Shown piece by piece: positions 10,290 to 21,514 of a stretch of 64,000 bases of DNA. A program made the translations under genes and the position numbers. Positions within the stretch are counted from its first letter, which is position 1, and each line of letters starts with the position of its first letter. This stretch comes from Myrica gale (Eukaryota > Streptophyta > Magnoliopsida > Fagales > Myricaceae), in the NCBI GenBank assembly GCA_963930655.1, contig OZ005604.1, forward strand, positions 4,288,001 through 4,352,000, in the 5' to 3' direction. The notes under the pieces were generated by a model that saw only the letters and a program-made list of their open reading frames with translations, searched no databases and was not told where the DNA came from.

Positions 10290-11149
10290 CCTACGAGTAA
10301 GATCCAATCAGGTCCTAATAAATGCTTCACCTTCAACCACTACATAATGAGTTTTATGGAAAGGCCAGATCAAGTTATCCGAACAGAGTAATGCAAAAAA
10401 ATAGAGTTGTGGAATCCTTAATGCGCTTCCAAACTTGATATGAGCCATCGATGTAACTACTTAATTAATGGTCACTGCTATATTGGAGTGCGGTAGGGGA
10501 AGTAAATACTTTGTGTCCCAAAATTATAACGATGAGGTCAGAGAAAGTTAGATATATCCGAGAAGGATTGAAAGCGGCTCAGAGCCCACATAAGAGTTCT
10601 GCATATAGTCGCTGAAGAAAGTCTAAATTTGAAGTAGAATAGCTATAACGTTTTCTTAAAGGTTGCCTTATAAAATGAGTAATAAGGTTTAGGAATAAGG
10701 GCACTCTAACCCTAGATATATCGAACCATTTGAGATCCATATTGTAGAGTTGGTTGAGTGGCCTATCAAAACGCCTTACCACCTCTGAGTGCTCAATGTC
10801 TTGTGTGTCTGTTTTCAGCTGTTATTATATGTTCATGACTCCACCCATGTCGTCAATTGCAGGGCCGTTACAAGTTCTAGGGAATCTATCCTATTTTTAG
10901 GGCCTTTTCGAATTTTTTAGCAGAAGAGGAAGAAATACTGTGTACTAAAATGTTCCCTCTAGTGAAAGTGTTATGGGATAACCATACCAAACGAGAGGCT
11001 ACCTACGAACTCGAACAGGAAATGAGAGTAAAACATCATAAATTGTTTGTAAATTGAGCTTCCTTGTATTGTGATCTCATATGAAAGGAAATGTTATTGG
11101 ATGACATTTTACCCGGCAGAAGCCACGACCACTCCGCCCACTTATTTTC

Positions 11150-11650
11150 GTTGATTTATTAATGTTTTAACGACCAAAATTGTGCCTTTATCGACACTTC
11201 CCCACCGTCTCTATAAGCAGAGTTTCTTATTTTTCAACTTTGTTTAGTGTGATAAAATTTTTATTTTTTGTGCTTCTTTGACTTTCTACTTATTAAGCTT
11301 TATTCTTGTATTTTTCAGAGTTGTCCGAAGTCAATTAGAGAAATTTGTAGAACTTCAGGTAAATATGTGTGTTTCCAAAGTATGATTTGTAAGATTACTA
11401 TTGGAGATAAATTTTTAGGAAGTCGTTATTTTAATTCTTTTGGAAGATGTTGCGAACCTATTGTAAAATTCTAAAAATGTTAATATTATTTTCAAAGCTC
11501 TATCTAAGGTTTTAATAATTGATATTATTGTTTATGAATATTTTGCTGGTGTTTAAATAAATACTCTTGAAATATTGAAACAAAAATCATATGTAAGCAG
11601 GTGAAAAAATCTTATTTTATTCCATTGGGACTTTAGGCCCGGGCGTTACA
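11150..11650 (+). mobile_element. Ty3-gypsy-type LTR remnant downstream of FATB copy B
   Basis: The stretch ends GGCCCGGGCGTTACA, the 3' end style of chromovirus LTRs. It shares a core (TTTTTCAGAGTTG, then GAACTTCAG, then TATGAATATTTTGCTG) with the better preserved solo LTR at 27453-28659. The 5' end is not clear. An oddly similar string, GGGCCGTTACA, at about 10862 may mark a second fragment. The same remnant stands in units C and D. Confidence 0.5.
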
Positions 11651-11901
11651 ACTTCTCATGTCCTTGAATGAGAAAGATTGTCCACCAACCACCAGGTAAT
11701 CCGGAAAGGAAAGCTGTTGAGACAAGTTATCGATGGAGTTAATTACAGTATTATGACTGCTTTTCTTTTCCGCAGCAACACAAAATAGCTAGAAGGAATA
11801 TATTTTATTTAAATAACAAATACACATTGAGGATTCTCCACAGGGCGATGGTCACGGGGAATCAAGTCGCCATTCCACCCGCGGCCCGAAGTAGTCTCGT
11901 T

Positions 11902-14900
11902 TTAGGTGCTTTCAGATGGGATCTGCGTCTGACCAACCGCCACTGAATCGTCGGCATATTTGGGCCTCCATACAGTCTTTCCCCTCAGAATCTCTTCTCC
12001 ATCCTCCAGCCCAAGCAAGTGCTGACAGTCGATGACGGCCAAATTCCCCAAACTACCAACGCCGTTGCCTGACACAGTAGTCAATGACTGGAGCACGTAG
12101 TCCTTCCCACACTCCCTTTTATACTCCAAAGTCATTGTAGAAACCTCGTGGCTTTCCATTATCTTTAGTGGAGCACTCTGCAACAGCCCACATCGACTTT
12201 TGATTATATATATTGACACGTGAAAATTCAACAGACTAGATAAAATATAATGAAATCTATAATTGCCAGCTGCAACAGAATGAGAAAAACAGGTCAATCT
12301 GTTCCCGTCCAGGAACCCAGAACTGGACAAATTTACGGGACTGGCTTCGCTGCAATATTCTCTCGACAATGGAGCTGATCTCTGCGACACTTTTCTCTGT
12401 TTGATGTTCTCTTTGCAATGTTACCATCTGTGCTCCGTAAATTGCTCGGTATTCTTCTGCTTTCACTGGTGGAATTGCTGCTGATAATATATTATGCAGC
12501 AGTAGTGATGGTTAATGTTGGTGGGAACTAAAGGGTACTATTGGTTTGAGTTTAGGCAATGTAACGTACTCTAGCTTAGAGTTCGGTTATGAAGGTCTTA
12601 AAGTGCGGATTTACGGGGGAACGGCCTCGATTGCTTCTGAGAAATCCAACCGTCCGGAGATGAGGAGAGGAAATTTATTAAATCCTGAACCTGCTGACCC
12701 GACGACCCGCGTGTTTTACCGTTTCTCACCGACGACCCACGTGTTTATCCTCCCCAGAACCACCTCTCTCCCTCCCCCGATCCCATTTGTTCTGTCCTTC
12801 GATTTTGTGCTTCTCTCTCTCCCGAGGCCGATCCCCTACCCATGTCTCCACATTAATTTCCAATTAATTCCCGGTAAGGATTAATGTTGTTTTTCTTTTT
12901 TTGTTTACGTGATGTTGTTAGTTTAGCTTATGCTTGGACTCTTGTTATTCTGGCTGATCCAAAGTAGGCCATGGGTTCAACTCGGGTCAGACGGTGTTTT
13001 TGCATTCCCTCTGTAGAAGAGAAACCGACTAACACAAAAAAAAAGGTTTCCAAACCGTATAAAATAAATTCTTACCCAAAAACCGCACACCAACAGTACC
13101 ACTCAAAATATGTTTCTATAGTCGTTGCTTTCTTATAAACTTTTCTAACTAAATCAATTAAACCAGAACAAAATGTTTGTTCTGGTCACACTAACCACAA
13201 TGCATTCCAATTAGAATTATATATGGTTATCCATCTAGTAAACCAAGAGCAGTAATGGAACGACTGACTAAAATGAATTGCTACCTCGAGAATCCAGCCA
13301 ACGTACTTCACATTGTTAACATGCTGATTGGCATCCAAATCATTCCATCTAGTCTGCAAGTTAAAAGGAAAAGAAATAACTTCCCAAGTTAGAAAACAAC
13401 ATGTGAACTACTACGTAGATTCAACATTGGAGATAAAAGTAAGAAAAAAAATGATTAAGAAAAAAGAATGATTACTAAAGTTAGCTTATGAAATATTGCC
13501 CTTACAGTGAACCCAGCACGGACAAAGTCTGCTTCATTCTGGCTAGGTTCTTGTAGTTTTCTGCTATCCTCTTCCGCAATAGAGTATGAATCCCAAAAGC
13601 AAGGTTCTAGTTCCAGTCGAAGTTTTTCTGGAATTTTTGACAGCTGCCTTGTTTGGTTATTTACCAGAACATAAAGACTGCAAGTCATCAAAACCAAAAG
13701 CATGACAACCTTTTCATACATGAAACATGATACTGGTAAACTACTATGCGGTCCTATTTGATTATCCCATGTTCTCAGATTACTTTGCTAGAATTAGATG
13801 CGCCTTCAAACACCACCATGCAGCAGATATCAAAAGTTGCATACAGCTAAATTTATCTGTCAGAGAACACATCATAAAACGTATTAAAAAAAATCTTTAA
13901 AATATCCTACCTGTAGGCTCTTGCAAGAATTTCGCCAGTTATAGAGTCTCGGAAAAACACATCACGACGTAAACCATTCCTTCCAGACAAGTGGAACCAA
14001 CCCTCTATTTGGACAACATCACCCCTGTAAGACAAAAAGATCATAATTAAAAACCATCACTTTCTACTGACCATTGCAAATCAACTTAGAAACTATAATT
14101 GTCCCTTATTCATATCCGCGATGATATTGCATGATATTGTTACGTAGCTCGTACGGGAGGCTAAAAGCAGATATTGTTACATAATCACTAACATAATTAG
14201 TTTAGACCAAGCGGTTTCTAAAATTAATGTTAGCCCTTAGACACGATGGAATCATATACATTTTAGCGTCTGCAATGAGCTTCTACACCTTCTAAGAGAA
14301 TTAGACAAAGCTCACCAGTAACACTAATTATAAATATTCCACGTGGCACAATTTTAAGGTCAATTTGTAAAACAGGTTTAAAATTATAAGTCTATTATTA
14401 TAGTTGGTCGTTGGAGTTAGCTTTTAATTAAACATGTCTAACTATAAGATTTTTTTTTGTTTTCTTGTTACTATATATATGGGCTATCCCTAAACTTTGG
14501 CACTTTGGGGAATTAATATACTTACCAATTAATTACCCAAAACAAAACTATAAGATGTGTATAGTTCATATATTTTATAACACAAACTTACTTCCTCCCT
14601 CAAAAGATAAAGAATTCTTGCATATCTAGTAGTTTAATTAATACAAAGGACTTAGGCCTCCATTACGATTTAAGTTGCATGCCGTCACGGCCTATATACC
14701 AAGAAATATAATAAAGAGTACAAATAATTAAGTAGGAAAACATTTAGATATATGCAAGTGAAGTAAACAGCGTTGCCAACGTCTTTTAGATACATGGCCA
14801 TTGCCAAGAAGTACTGTACATGATATTGTAGGACGGGTGACGAAATCATCACATGGTCCCCTTAGATATCTTAAACGGCCGAACAAAAGCACCCAAACTA

Positions 14901-15796
14901 TGTGATCATTGCTGCCGTAAAAAATAGGGAAAAGTATGTGCATCATGAAGTTGTCACTTACCAACTAGGATAGCGATCTACGTCCGCCTGCGTTCGTTTG
15001 ACAACCCACATGAGCTTCTCTTTGCTCATCCCTGGCTTTGCAGACTCCACAGCAAAGTCCTCACTGACAACCCCAACAATCCTTGCATGATTTACCGAAG
15101 ATTCCTGCAACCAAAAGCAAAAGAAATGAGAGAACGAGTGTGAAAAAGAAACCTCAGATGCATATGACGTAAAACGCCACAACGCGTTACATAACGGGAA
15201 TTTTGGAAATCAAGGAAATGGTTAATTATATTTTGAAGAGTTAATCAAGGCTATGAAAAACAGTATGGTCCATATTACGCCGAGACGTCACGATTCGGTC
15301 GAGTTGCTAAAAAAGGTACCATAATATATACCTGTAAATGATTCATCAGCGTCTCTAGAGACGATGTACGATCTGCACCTACTTCATATGATCGAATGAA
15401 AAAATTTTGCCGGAACACTAAACCATTATGATCAAGTCGCCCAGAGCGAAAAAGATCCATGTCCACGTCGGAATCCATTGGTTGCCAATTAGGTATCGTC
15501 CACTGCTTCTGATCAGGTATTGTCTTAAGGCCGGAAGATTCAAGTAGAGCCGACGACGCGTTATTTATACCGTCATTCTTCACACCTTCCAAAATTGGTT
15601 TTGCAAACCCAACTTCGGTACCATTTATTTTGGTGGTGGCATCGGCATTTGCCTTTACCTGAAAGCCACCGGAAGCCTCATCAGATTTCGACTTCATTCC
15701 TCCAAACTTGAGGAGCTTGGGGGCGGGCTTTGCTCTGGAGTCTGGAGCCGGAGAGGCTGCAGGAAAGAAAGCGCAAGTAGCCGCAATGGCGACCAT
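11902..15796 (-). CDS. FATB: FATB-type acyl-ACP thioesterase, copy B (complete, six coding exons, 412 residues)
   Basis: Hydrolyses acyl-ACP in the plastid stroma to end fatty-acid synthesis. Exons: 15332-15796, 14962-15104, 13911-14024, 13506-13677, 13285-13353 and 11902-12177. All introns are GT-AG, and the joined length of 1,239 bases is in frame. The start is MVAIAATCAFFPAASP, a FATB-style transit peptide. GLVFRQNFFIRSYEVGADRT and LETLMNHLQ follow, then the second hotdog domain with TRWNDLDANQHVNN and LEYKRECGKD. The active-site set corresponds to Asp305, Asn307, His309, Glu343 and Cys344, with the spacing of known FATBs. Divergence is marked: the usual hydrophobic segment before KQW is replaced by a polar SSALLESSGLK stretch, the MRRDWLVRDC-type motif reads LRRDVFFRDS, and exon 2 has three extra codons. 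Possible non-coding exons lie above 15865 and above 16041 (donor GTGAGT). Substrate chain length cannot be told from the sequence. Confidence 0.92.
12579..12923. mobile_element. Unit-B-specific 345-bp insertion in FATB intron 5, with gene-leader-like content
   Basis: Units C and D read straight across this site. In B the string TAGCTTA is duplicated on both sides (12572-12578 and 12924-12930), consistent with a target duplication of 7-8 bp. The insert has no clear terminal inverted repeats. It contains two near-tandem copies of CGACGACCCrCGTGTTT, one holding a CACGTG core, then a CT-rich leader-like stretch and a GTAAGG donor-like site, as if it had carried the 5' end of another gene. Confidence 0.6.
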
Positions 15797-16438
15797 GATG
15801 ATGCAGTAGAACTCACGGGAGTAAGAAAAGCTTTTCTCCGGTCAGAGTGTTGTTTCACTCGAAACCTTTAGAAAATACGAATCGGACAGCAACAAACAAA
15901 ACATCGTTTCAAATGAAGAATAGAAAACAAAGCAAAAACTACTTCATATGTCATTAGCAAGTTCCAGTTTCCACGGAGAAAATATAGGCATGGCACACTA
16001 ACAGTACACATGATATATATGTTTAGGAACTTCTACTCACTTTCAGGGTTTGCGATCTCGTTAGGTGTTCTTCTTCTTCTCCTTCTATCAGCTAATTTCT
16101 CCCTTGCTCTACTTCCCGAGTTTGGTTTCACAGGCCAAGACGCAGGAATTTGGCAAGTGAGAAAGAGAGGAATGTGGAATTTAGGGCTATTGCTTGCCTG
16201 GGTGGTGCAGAATGGGCAAGCACAAACCTCATTACTTATAGTAATCTCCGTCTTATAACAATTCGCCTCCCCTTCACAGTTACTCGTCTCCCCGCTTTGA
16301 AAAATTATGTGCATATGTTTGCTGCCTACAGGACAGTACTATAATAACATTAACAACGAAACTTACTAACAGGCTAGGCTTGGCTCGTACGAAGTATGAA
16401 CTCTCTTTAACGATAAACAACGAAAAGCATGTAATGTG

Positions 16439-16447
16439 TTATATATA
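16439..16447 (-). promoter_or_regulatory. Candidate TATA box of FATB copy B
   Basis: Minus-strand TATATATAA lies about 650 bases before the ATG and about 390 before a good GTGAGT donor that would end a non-coding first exon. The same box stands at 37731-37739 and 57424-57432. Inferred from motif and position. Confidence 0.35.
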
Positions 16448-16509
16448 GACTATGAAATATGATCCCAACTATATATATTCAATCCCACATAGATGGTTAC
16501 GACGATTGA

Positions 16510-16690
16510 CAGAATCAGAACTCAATTTGAAGGGAGCAAATTTTTAAGGTGAAATTAATCTTTTTTTTCTTAGACAATGTAAAAAAATGTCTTAAAGTAA
16601 AAATATTGAAAATTAAAGACTAAAAATACAAAATATTAAAGTACACGTACTTTACTATGTGATTAGACTGTGAGGTAGCAATTAGATGTT
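16510..16690. mobile_element. Degraded hAT end in the FATB copy B promoter region
   Basis: The sequence AGAATCAGAACTCAATTTGAAG and what follows match the left-end region of the hAT element at 39149 (CAGTGGCGGATCCAGGATCT, then AATTTGAAGGGGG, then a shared TTAGAGTTAAAATAT-like core in C and D). No target duplication is seen. The same remnant stands upstream of C and D. Confidence 0.45.
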
Positions 16691-17066
16691 GCTGTCTTAA
16701 TTTTTTTACCTTTTGGAAATCAAAATAAACTCTCAATTTATTTTTGCAAAAAAAAAATACTTGAATAGACTTCAAAAAGATGAGGTAGAATCCTTACGTT
16801 TTACTTTCTCCATGCCACTTAAAAAAGGCTCAGTCTTGGCCCACACATCTCTCCGCCTCCTCCGCCTCCTTCTTCTTCTGTTTTTATTTATTTATTTATC
16901 TATTCAACAGTCATACTAACTCAAATAAACAGAGAAAAAGTAACAATTAATGACTCCTATCGCCCCCTTTTACCCTCTATGCACCTTTGCCTCCGTTTTC
17001 ACTCTCTTTGCTCAGAGCTCTCTCTCACACACCCACATCCACACTCCTCAAGCCTATGTACCTTCC

Positions 17067-17092
17067 ATGGCTGCCGCTCCGTACCACACTCT
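17067..17092 (+). pseudogene. Orphan first exon-like sequence (MAAAPYH...) after a CT-rich leader
   Basis: A CT-rich leader-like stretch (about 16980-17060) precedes ATG-GCT-GCC-GCT-CCG-TAC-CAC, with a perfect GTAAGT donor 26 bases after the A of ATG. Units C and D repeat it with 24 bases. No following exon of the same gene is recognisable: transposon sequence begins within 300 bp. It may be the promoter and first exon of a gene, divergent from FATB, that was cut off. The gene is not identified. Confidence 0.3.
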
Positions 17093-17389
17093 GTAAGTCA
17101 CAAATCAAACTCCCCCCACCCCTTCCCTCCTCTCTCTCTATCTCAGTTTCGCATCTCAAGAAAACAAAACAAAACAGAGAAGGGTGGCGGGCCTGGCTTA
17201 ACCCATATAAATAATAAAATTGAACAGATTTTTCAGGCAAAGGGGCGGCTGTCCGCCACTGCCCCAGGCTAGTTCCACCTGTGGTTCCGATGTTGTACAC
17301 TCCCAACATAAAATTTGTCCGCACCCAACACAATCAATGAAGTATTTTCGGTTGACTGTACGCAGAAAATTCAATTGGCAAACGGTTAT

Positions 17390-20300
17390 CACTACAAAAA
17401 AAAAATTGAATTTTAGTGACAAAATGCTTGGTCACTCAAAGTATTAGTGACAAAAAAAAATGTGTCATAAGTTCCGTTAGCAAAAGCCCATCACTAAATG
17501 TCTTTTGTGACAAAACCTGATTTCGTCACAAAAAACAATCTGTGTGAAATTTTTTCGTCACTAATGACTTTTTTTACGAGAAATTTGGTCACGAAAGGAA
17601 CCGATTGTTCATCCATATCCCATTGTGTAACCTCGTGAACGATCGATCGTCTTTGAGAAATGCAAGACCGATCGGCCCTTGACACTGATTGGAAGTAAAT
17701 TTTGTCGATGGGTCGTATTTGTGATTCCAATGGAACAAGCCTTACTAGGCAACCAAATGCGTAAGCATAGATGTGGGATTGATAATCATGGACAATGAAA
17801 CGCGTATAAGTAGCGATCAGATGAATAGAGGAAGAATGATCAGACTTTTAAAATGAATGATCGGACGTATCTGGTGGACGATCAAACGTATTGCAAAAGA
17901 TGATTGAACGAGCCACACTTTCGATCGGACGTATTGTTGTTGATGATCGACCGTGTCACGTTTCTGATCGATTGATTTGCAGTGGATGATCAGATGTTTG
18001 CTTGTTGCCTATCGGACGTTTGCTTTTTGCCGATCAGATGTGTATCATTAGCGTTCAATTGGTTGATTAGACAATAGAACGACTATTTAGACGATAGAAC
18101 CGTATTTATGAAATATATTTTTTAATATGTAAAATTAAAAAACCGAAAATATTATATAAAACTGATTAAGCATAACAATTCATTAATTCACATCCGTAAA
18201 CATCACTAATCGAAACAATTATCCGTAATTAAACCAAAAATTCTATTGTATTAATATAGCAAACATAATAAAAAATAAAACATTGCACACCTACCAGTGT
18301 CAGGTCCCCAACTGGCTTAGGATTTGATTTGTCATGTCGTTCATTTTTTTTCTCCATTACAATTATCATGCGTTGCTCCACCTCCTTTGATATTTTTGCT
18401 CCGAAAGTCTCTTGTTCTAGCTGCATACACTTCTCCTGCTTCACCCACATACACTCCTACTCCAGTTGCTGCTCCTCACAGTGGTCCCATAGCATGGCCT
18501 CTATCTCAGCTTCTTTGTCGTAAAATCTCAAAAGTCTTTTTCACTGATAGTTCTCATCGCTTCTATGTCGCCATTTGCCTTTTCTAGTTGGCGATGTAGA
18601 TCAGAAGATTGCATATATATTAAGTTTGAGGAACGCGTTCTAATCCGCACACATATCCCGAATTCTTGCCTAATAGCTCAAAATACACACCCATTTCAGT
18701 GTAAGCCTTCCGTTCTGATTCATATTAGCGCTAAAAGGTATCCATCATTTCTTGCAAGTATTTAATAATTAACAAAAACACAAGGTAGATAAACTGTAAC
18801 CATATCATGTTTAATTGCAATAAACAAAGCGCAATACACTTACATAAATTTCGCTGGCTCCTTTTGAGGTCCAAACACATTCTTTGCTTGTCTAATTCTT
18901 CTTATAAAACTCTGCTTGATTGATATTGCAATTCTCTTGATTTTTTTGCATGGTAATAGGAAAAGATTAATCAAAATAAATTTAAAATTTTCCAGTACAT
19001 TAATAAAATTTATTATTTAATAATTAACCTACCATGCAAACTCGTATGCGCTGGAACGAGCATGGTTCAATCGGGTATGAGACGATCGATTGATACGTAA
19101 GATAAAACGCAAAGTTTCGGATATGCGATCGATCAGATATGAGACGACCGATCCCATATAATTTAAAACACAACATTTAACTGTGAGGATCCATAGTCTC
19201 TATTGACGACATATCGGTTAACCAATGAAACAATATGTTTCACTACTTGATCAATGTTGGATTGATCAATAATTACAATCGATAGAGTAAAAAACTGTGT
19301 CAAGCAACCGATCGAACGTCAGAAATACCGATCTATTGGCACAGCGACGATGGCCCCTGAACTAGAATCCAAAAAACTCACATTTTTCACTCAAATCTCT
19401 CCGAAACACACCAAAAATACTCATAACAATTTCAAGTACATATTAAAACTGACGTATACCTACTACCGGTCCAAATGAGATTTGGATCAAATTTAAAAAA
19501 ATTTAAAAATATGCTTTTAAAAATCGGTAAAAACATAATAAAAATACATACCTGAAATGTGGAGACTAGAAATGCGTTTGAATGTGGCATATATGAGTGT
19601 AAAATGCAAAAGGCTTGAGGGTTTGGAAGAATTTTGGTCAAAATTTTGAGCGGTTTGAGGAAAAATGGTATTCGCATATTTTTCTTCAAATTTCTCGATG
19701 CGTTAGATCATCACTCATGCCGATCGAACGTCCAAGATCACACGTGGTGAACTTTTATTCGTTGTCCTTTCTGGTTGACCAATTGATCGATAATTATATG
19801 TCGATCGATCGAAAAATCTGGGCGATTACTCTCCGCCACGTGCCCACCATGTTGTCTTCTAGAGCAAACCTAATGTGGTTTTGAAGCCAATGGATCGTAG
19901 TATTTCAATTGATCGTTCATTGAGCCGATCGATCGATTAAGTGACAAATTATTTTGGTGGCGAAAGTTTTAGTCATCTAAGTTTTTTTTTAATTTCCGGC
20001 GATCGATCGTCACACGAAGTTATTGATTGTCAAGGTGAGGAACATTTTGTCACAAAAGGCTTCCGCTGCTCGTGACGGATGTTTTTGTCACATAATATTT
20101 TTTTAAAATTAAAATAATGGACAATTGATCGGCTAAGTAGATGATTGCACGACTGGATGAAAATTTCATCACGAATAAATTTTTTTAATATTTTTTTTAA
20201 TTTTACTTGTGACAAAAGTTTCGTTGCAATAAGTTCACTTTAGTGACGAACAGATAAAGAAAGTTGTGACGAAATCAATTTTAGTCACTAAAAATCCATT

Positions 20301-20400
20301 TTTTAGCGATGAAAAATAATCGTCACTAATAGTCGACTTTTAGTGACGAAAATCATTGTTACTGGGAATTTTATGACTAAAAGTCAATTTTCTTGCAGTG
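17390..20400. mobile_element. CACTA (En/Spm) element, about 3.0 kb, unit B
   Basis: The left end is CACTACAAAAAAAAAATTGA, then TTTTAGTGAC. The right end reads GTCAATTTTCTTGCAGTG, whose complement is CACTGCAAGAAAATTGAC, so the ends form inverted repeats of the CACTA type. Subterminal regions hold arrays of GATCGGACGT- and GATCGATCG-like motifs (17800-18070, 19050-19340, 19690-20180) and repeated TTTAGTGACGAAA strings. A three-base target duplication is not exact (TAT against TGT). There is no intact transposase. Confidence 0.75.
18229..18520 (-). pseudogene. Transposon-encoded coiled-coil remnant inside the CACTA element
   Basis: A minus-strand frame rich in Glu, Gln and Lys reads MWVKQEKCMQLEQE, then FGAKISKEVEQRM and ending with KSNPKPVG. 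It resembles the charged coiled-coil region of plant En/Spm-type transposon proteins. A stop interrupts it upstream. The same remnant is at about 40920-41140 and 59370-59600. Confidence 0.4.
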
Positions 20401-20449
20401 TGTGTTGACTTCATTTGTATTGTTTTCTAAACTATATTTCATTTGTTAA

Positions 20450-21514
20450 TGTTATTGACATATTCCGTGTCAAAATTTGAATTATTTAGATAAGAATTTG
20501 TTTAAGTGTTCAAAATGTCTCCTAAGAAGATTAGGATTGAAAAACGTTTGAATTACGAAGATTAGAATTGGAAAGCTTTTGAATTATGAAGATAAGAATG
20601 AAGGGCGTTCGAATTTTGAAAGAGGAGATCAAATTCGCGAAGTGTGATCCGATCCTAAAATCTCTCAAGTGTATCTCCGGAATAGGATCTTCGCCCAAGC
20701 TTCGCCTGATCTTGTCTCGAGCGAAATTGCTATTTTTCTTCACATTGTGTTTGGTTCTAGATTGGCTGGAGCGCAATTGTCATTTTTCATACAGTGAATT
20801 TTGCCCAAGCTTGGAAATTGGTATTTTTCAAATTTTCTTATCTTTTTCTATTTAAACCATGAGACATTCGTCTAAGAGGTTTACCCATGTTATTTCCTTC
20901 TTTCCTTGGCGTCTTATGCTTGAGAGAAATATTCTTTGAGACCTTTGCACCTAAAGTGTTTATTATTTCTCTCTCCTACATCAATCACCTTAATCACCAT
21001 TGAAACCAATCTCTTGTGAGAAGCCTTCAGAGAGCTTAAGGAGATGGCAGCCGGAGTTACCGGTGTTGAAGAGATTTACAAGAAGAACCTCAGAAGGCTG
21101 AGGGTTAACCGCAAGGGAGCGGGTCTAGGTTGGATTACCTAGATTATTACTTCAGGGTTGTCAAAGTCAAGCAATTGGATGTTGCCCGTGTCTGAGTCAC
21201 CGGTGTAAGGTTTATGTTCATGAGAATTTTTGGTGGCCGCTAGCCTGGAGTAGTTTTTTTTTCCTTTGATAAGGTTTCCACTTCGTCATCAAATCTCTTG
21301 TCTTGGCGTGTGATTGATTTATTATTTATTATTGATATCTTTCTTGATATTTGTTTTAATATTCCGCTGCATATTTGTTGATTGTTAAATACTTTTCAGA
21401 TTTAGATGAGACTCTTTTAGGACTTGTTCTAAATTTGTCTATTCATAAAAAAAGGTAAAAAAGGTAAAAATCCCCGTCTCGGTGTTCTTTAGAGTCTAAA
21501 CAGATTTTTCATCA
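20450..21514 (+). mobile_element. Probable solo LTR (about 1.07 kb), unit B
   Basis: The stretch begins TGTTATTGACATATTCCGTG and ends TTTTTCATCA, the TG...CA form of an LTR. The site is empty in the copy-A counterpart near 7325. Flanks GTTAA (left) and TATAA (right; TTTAA in unit C) could be a worn 5-bp duplication. The middle holds a leader-like GGAGATGGCAGCCGGAGTTA string and CTTCGTCATCAAATCTCTTG. Units C and D keep only the right third. Family unassigned. Confidence 0.5.

Noticed and set aside
16010..16344. Plus and minus reading frames above FATB exon 1 (also at 37418-37648 and 57111-57341)
   Set aside because: They lie in the FATB leader and promoter, differ between units, and show no family. 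An upstream frame in the leader is possible but unsupported.
20950..21180. Protein-like string KKNLRRLRVNRKG suggesting a ribosomal or histone gene
   Set aside because: The frame is short and stops at once. The context (TG...CA ends, empty site near copy A) fits an LTR leader better.
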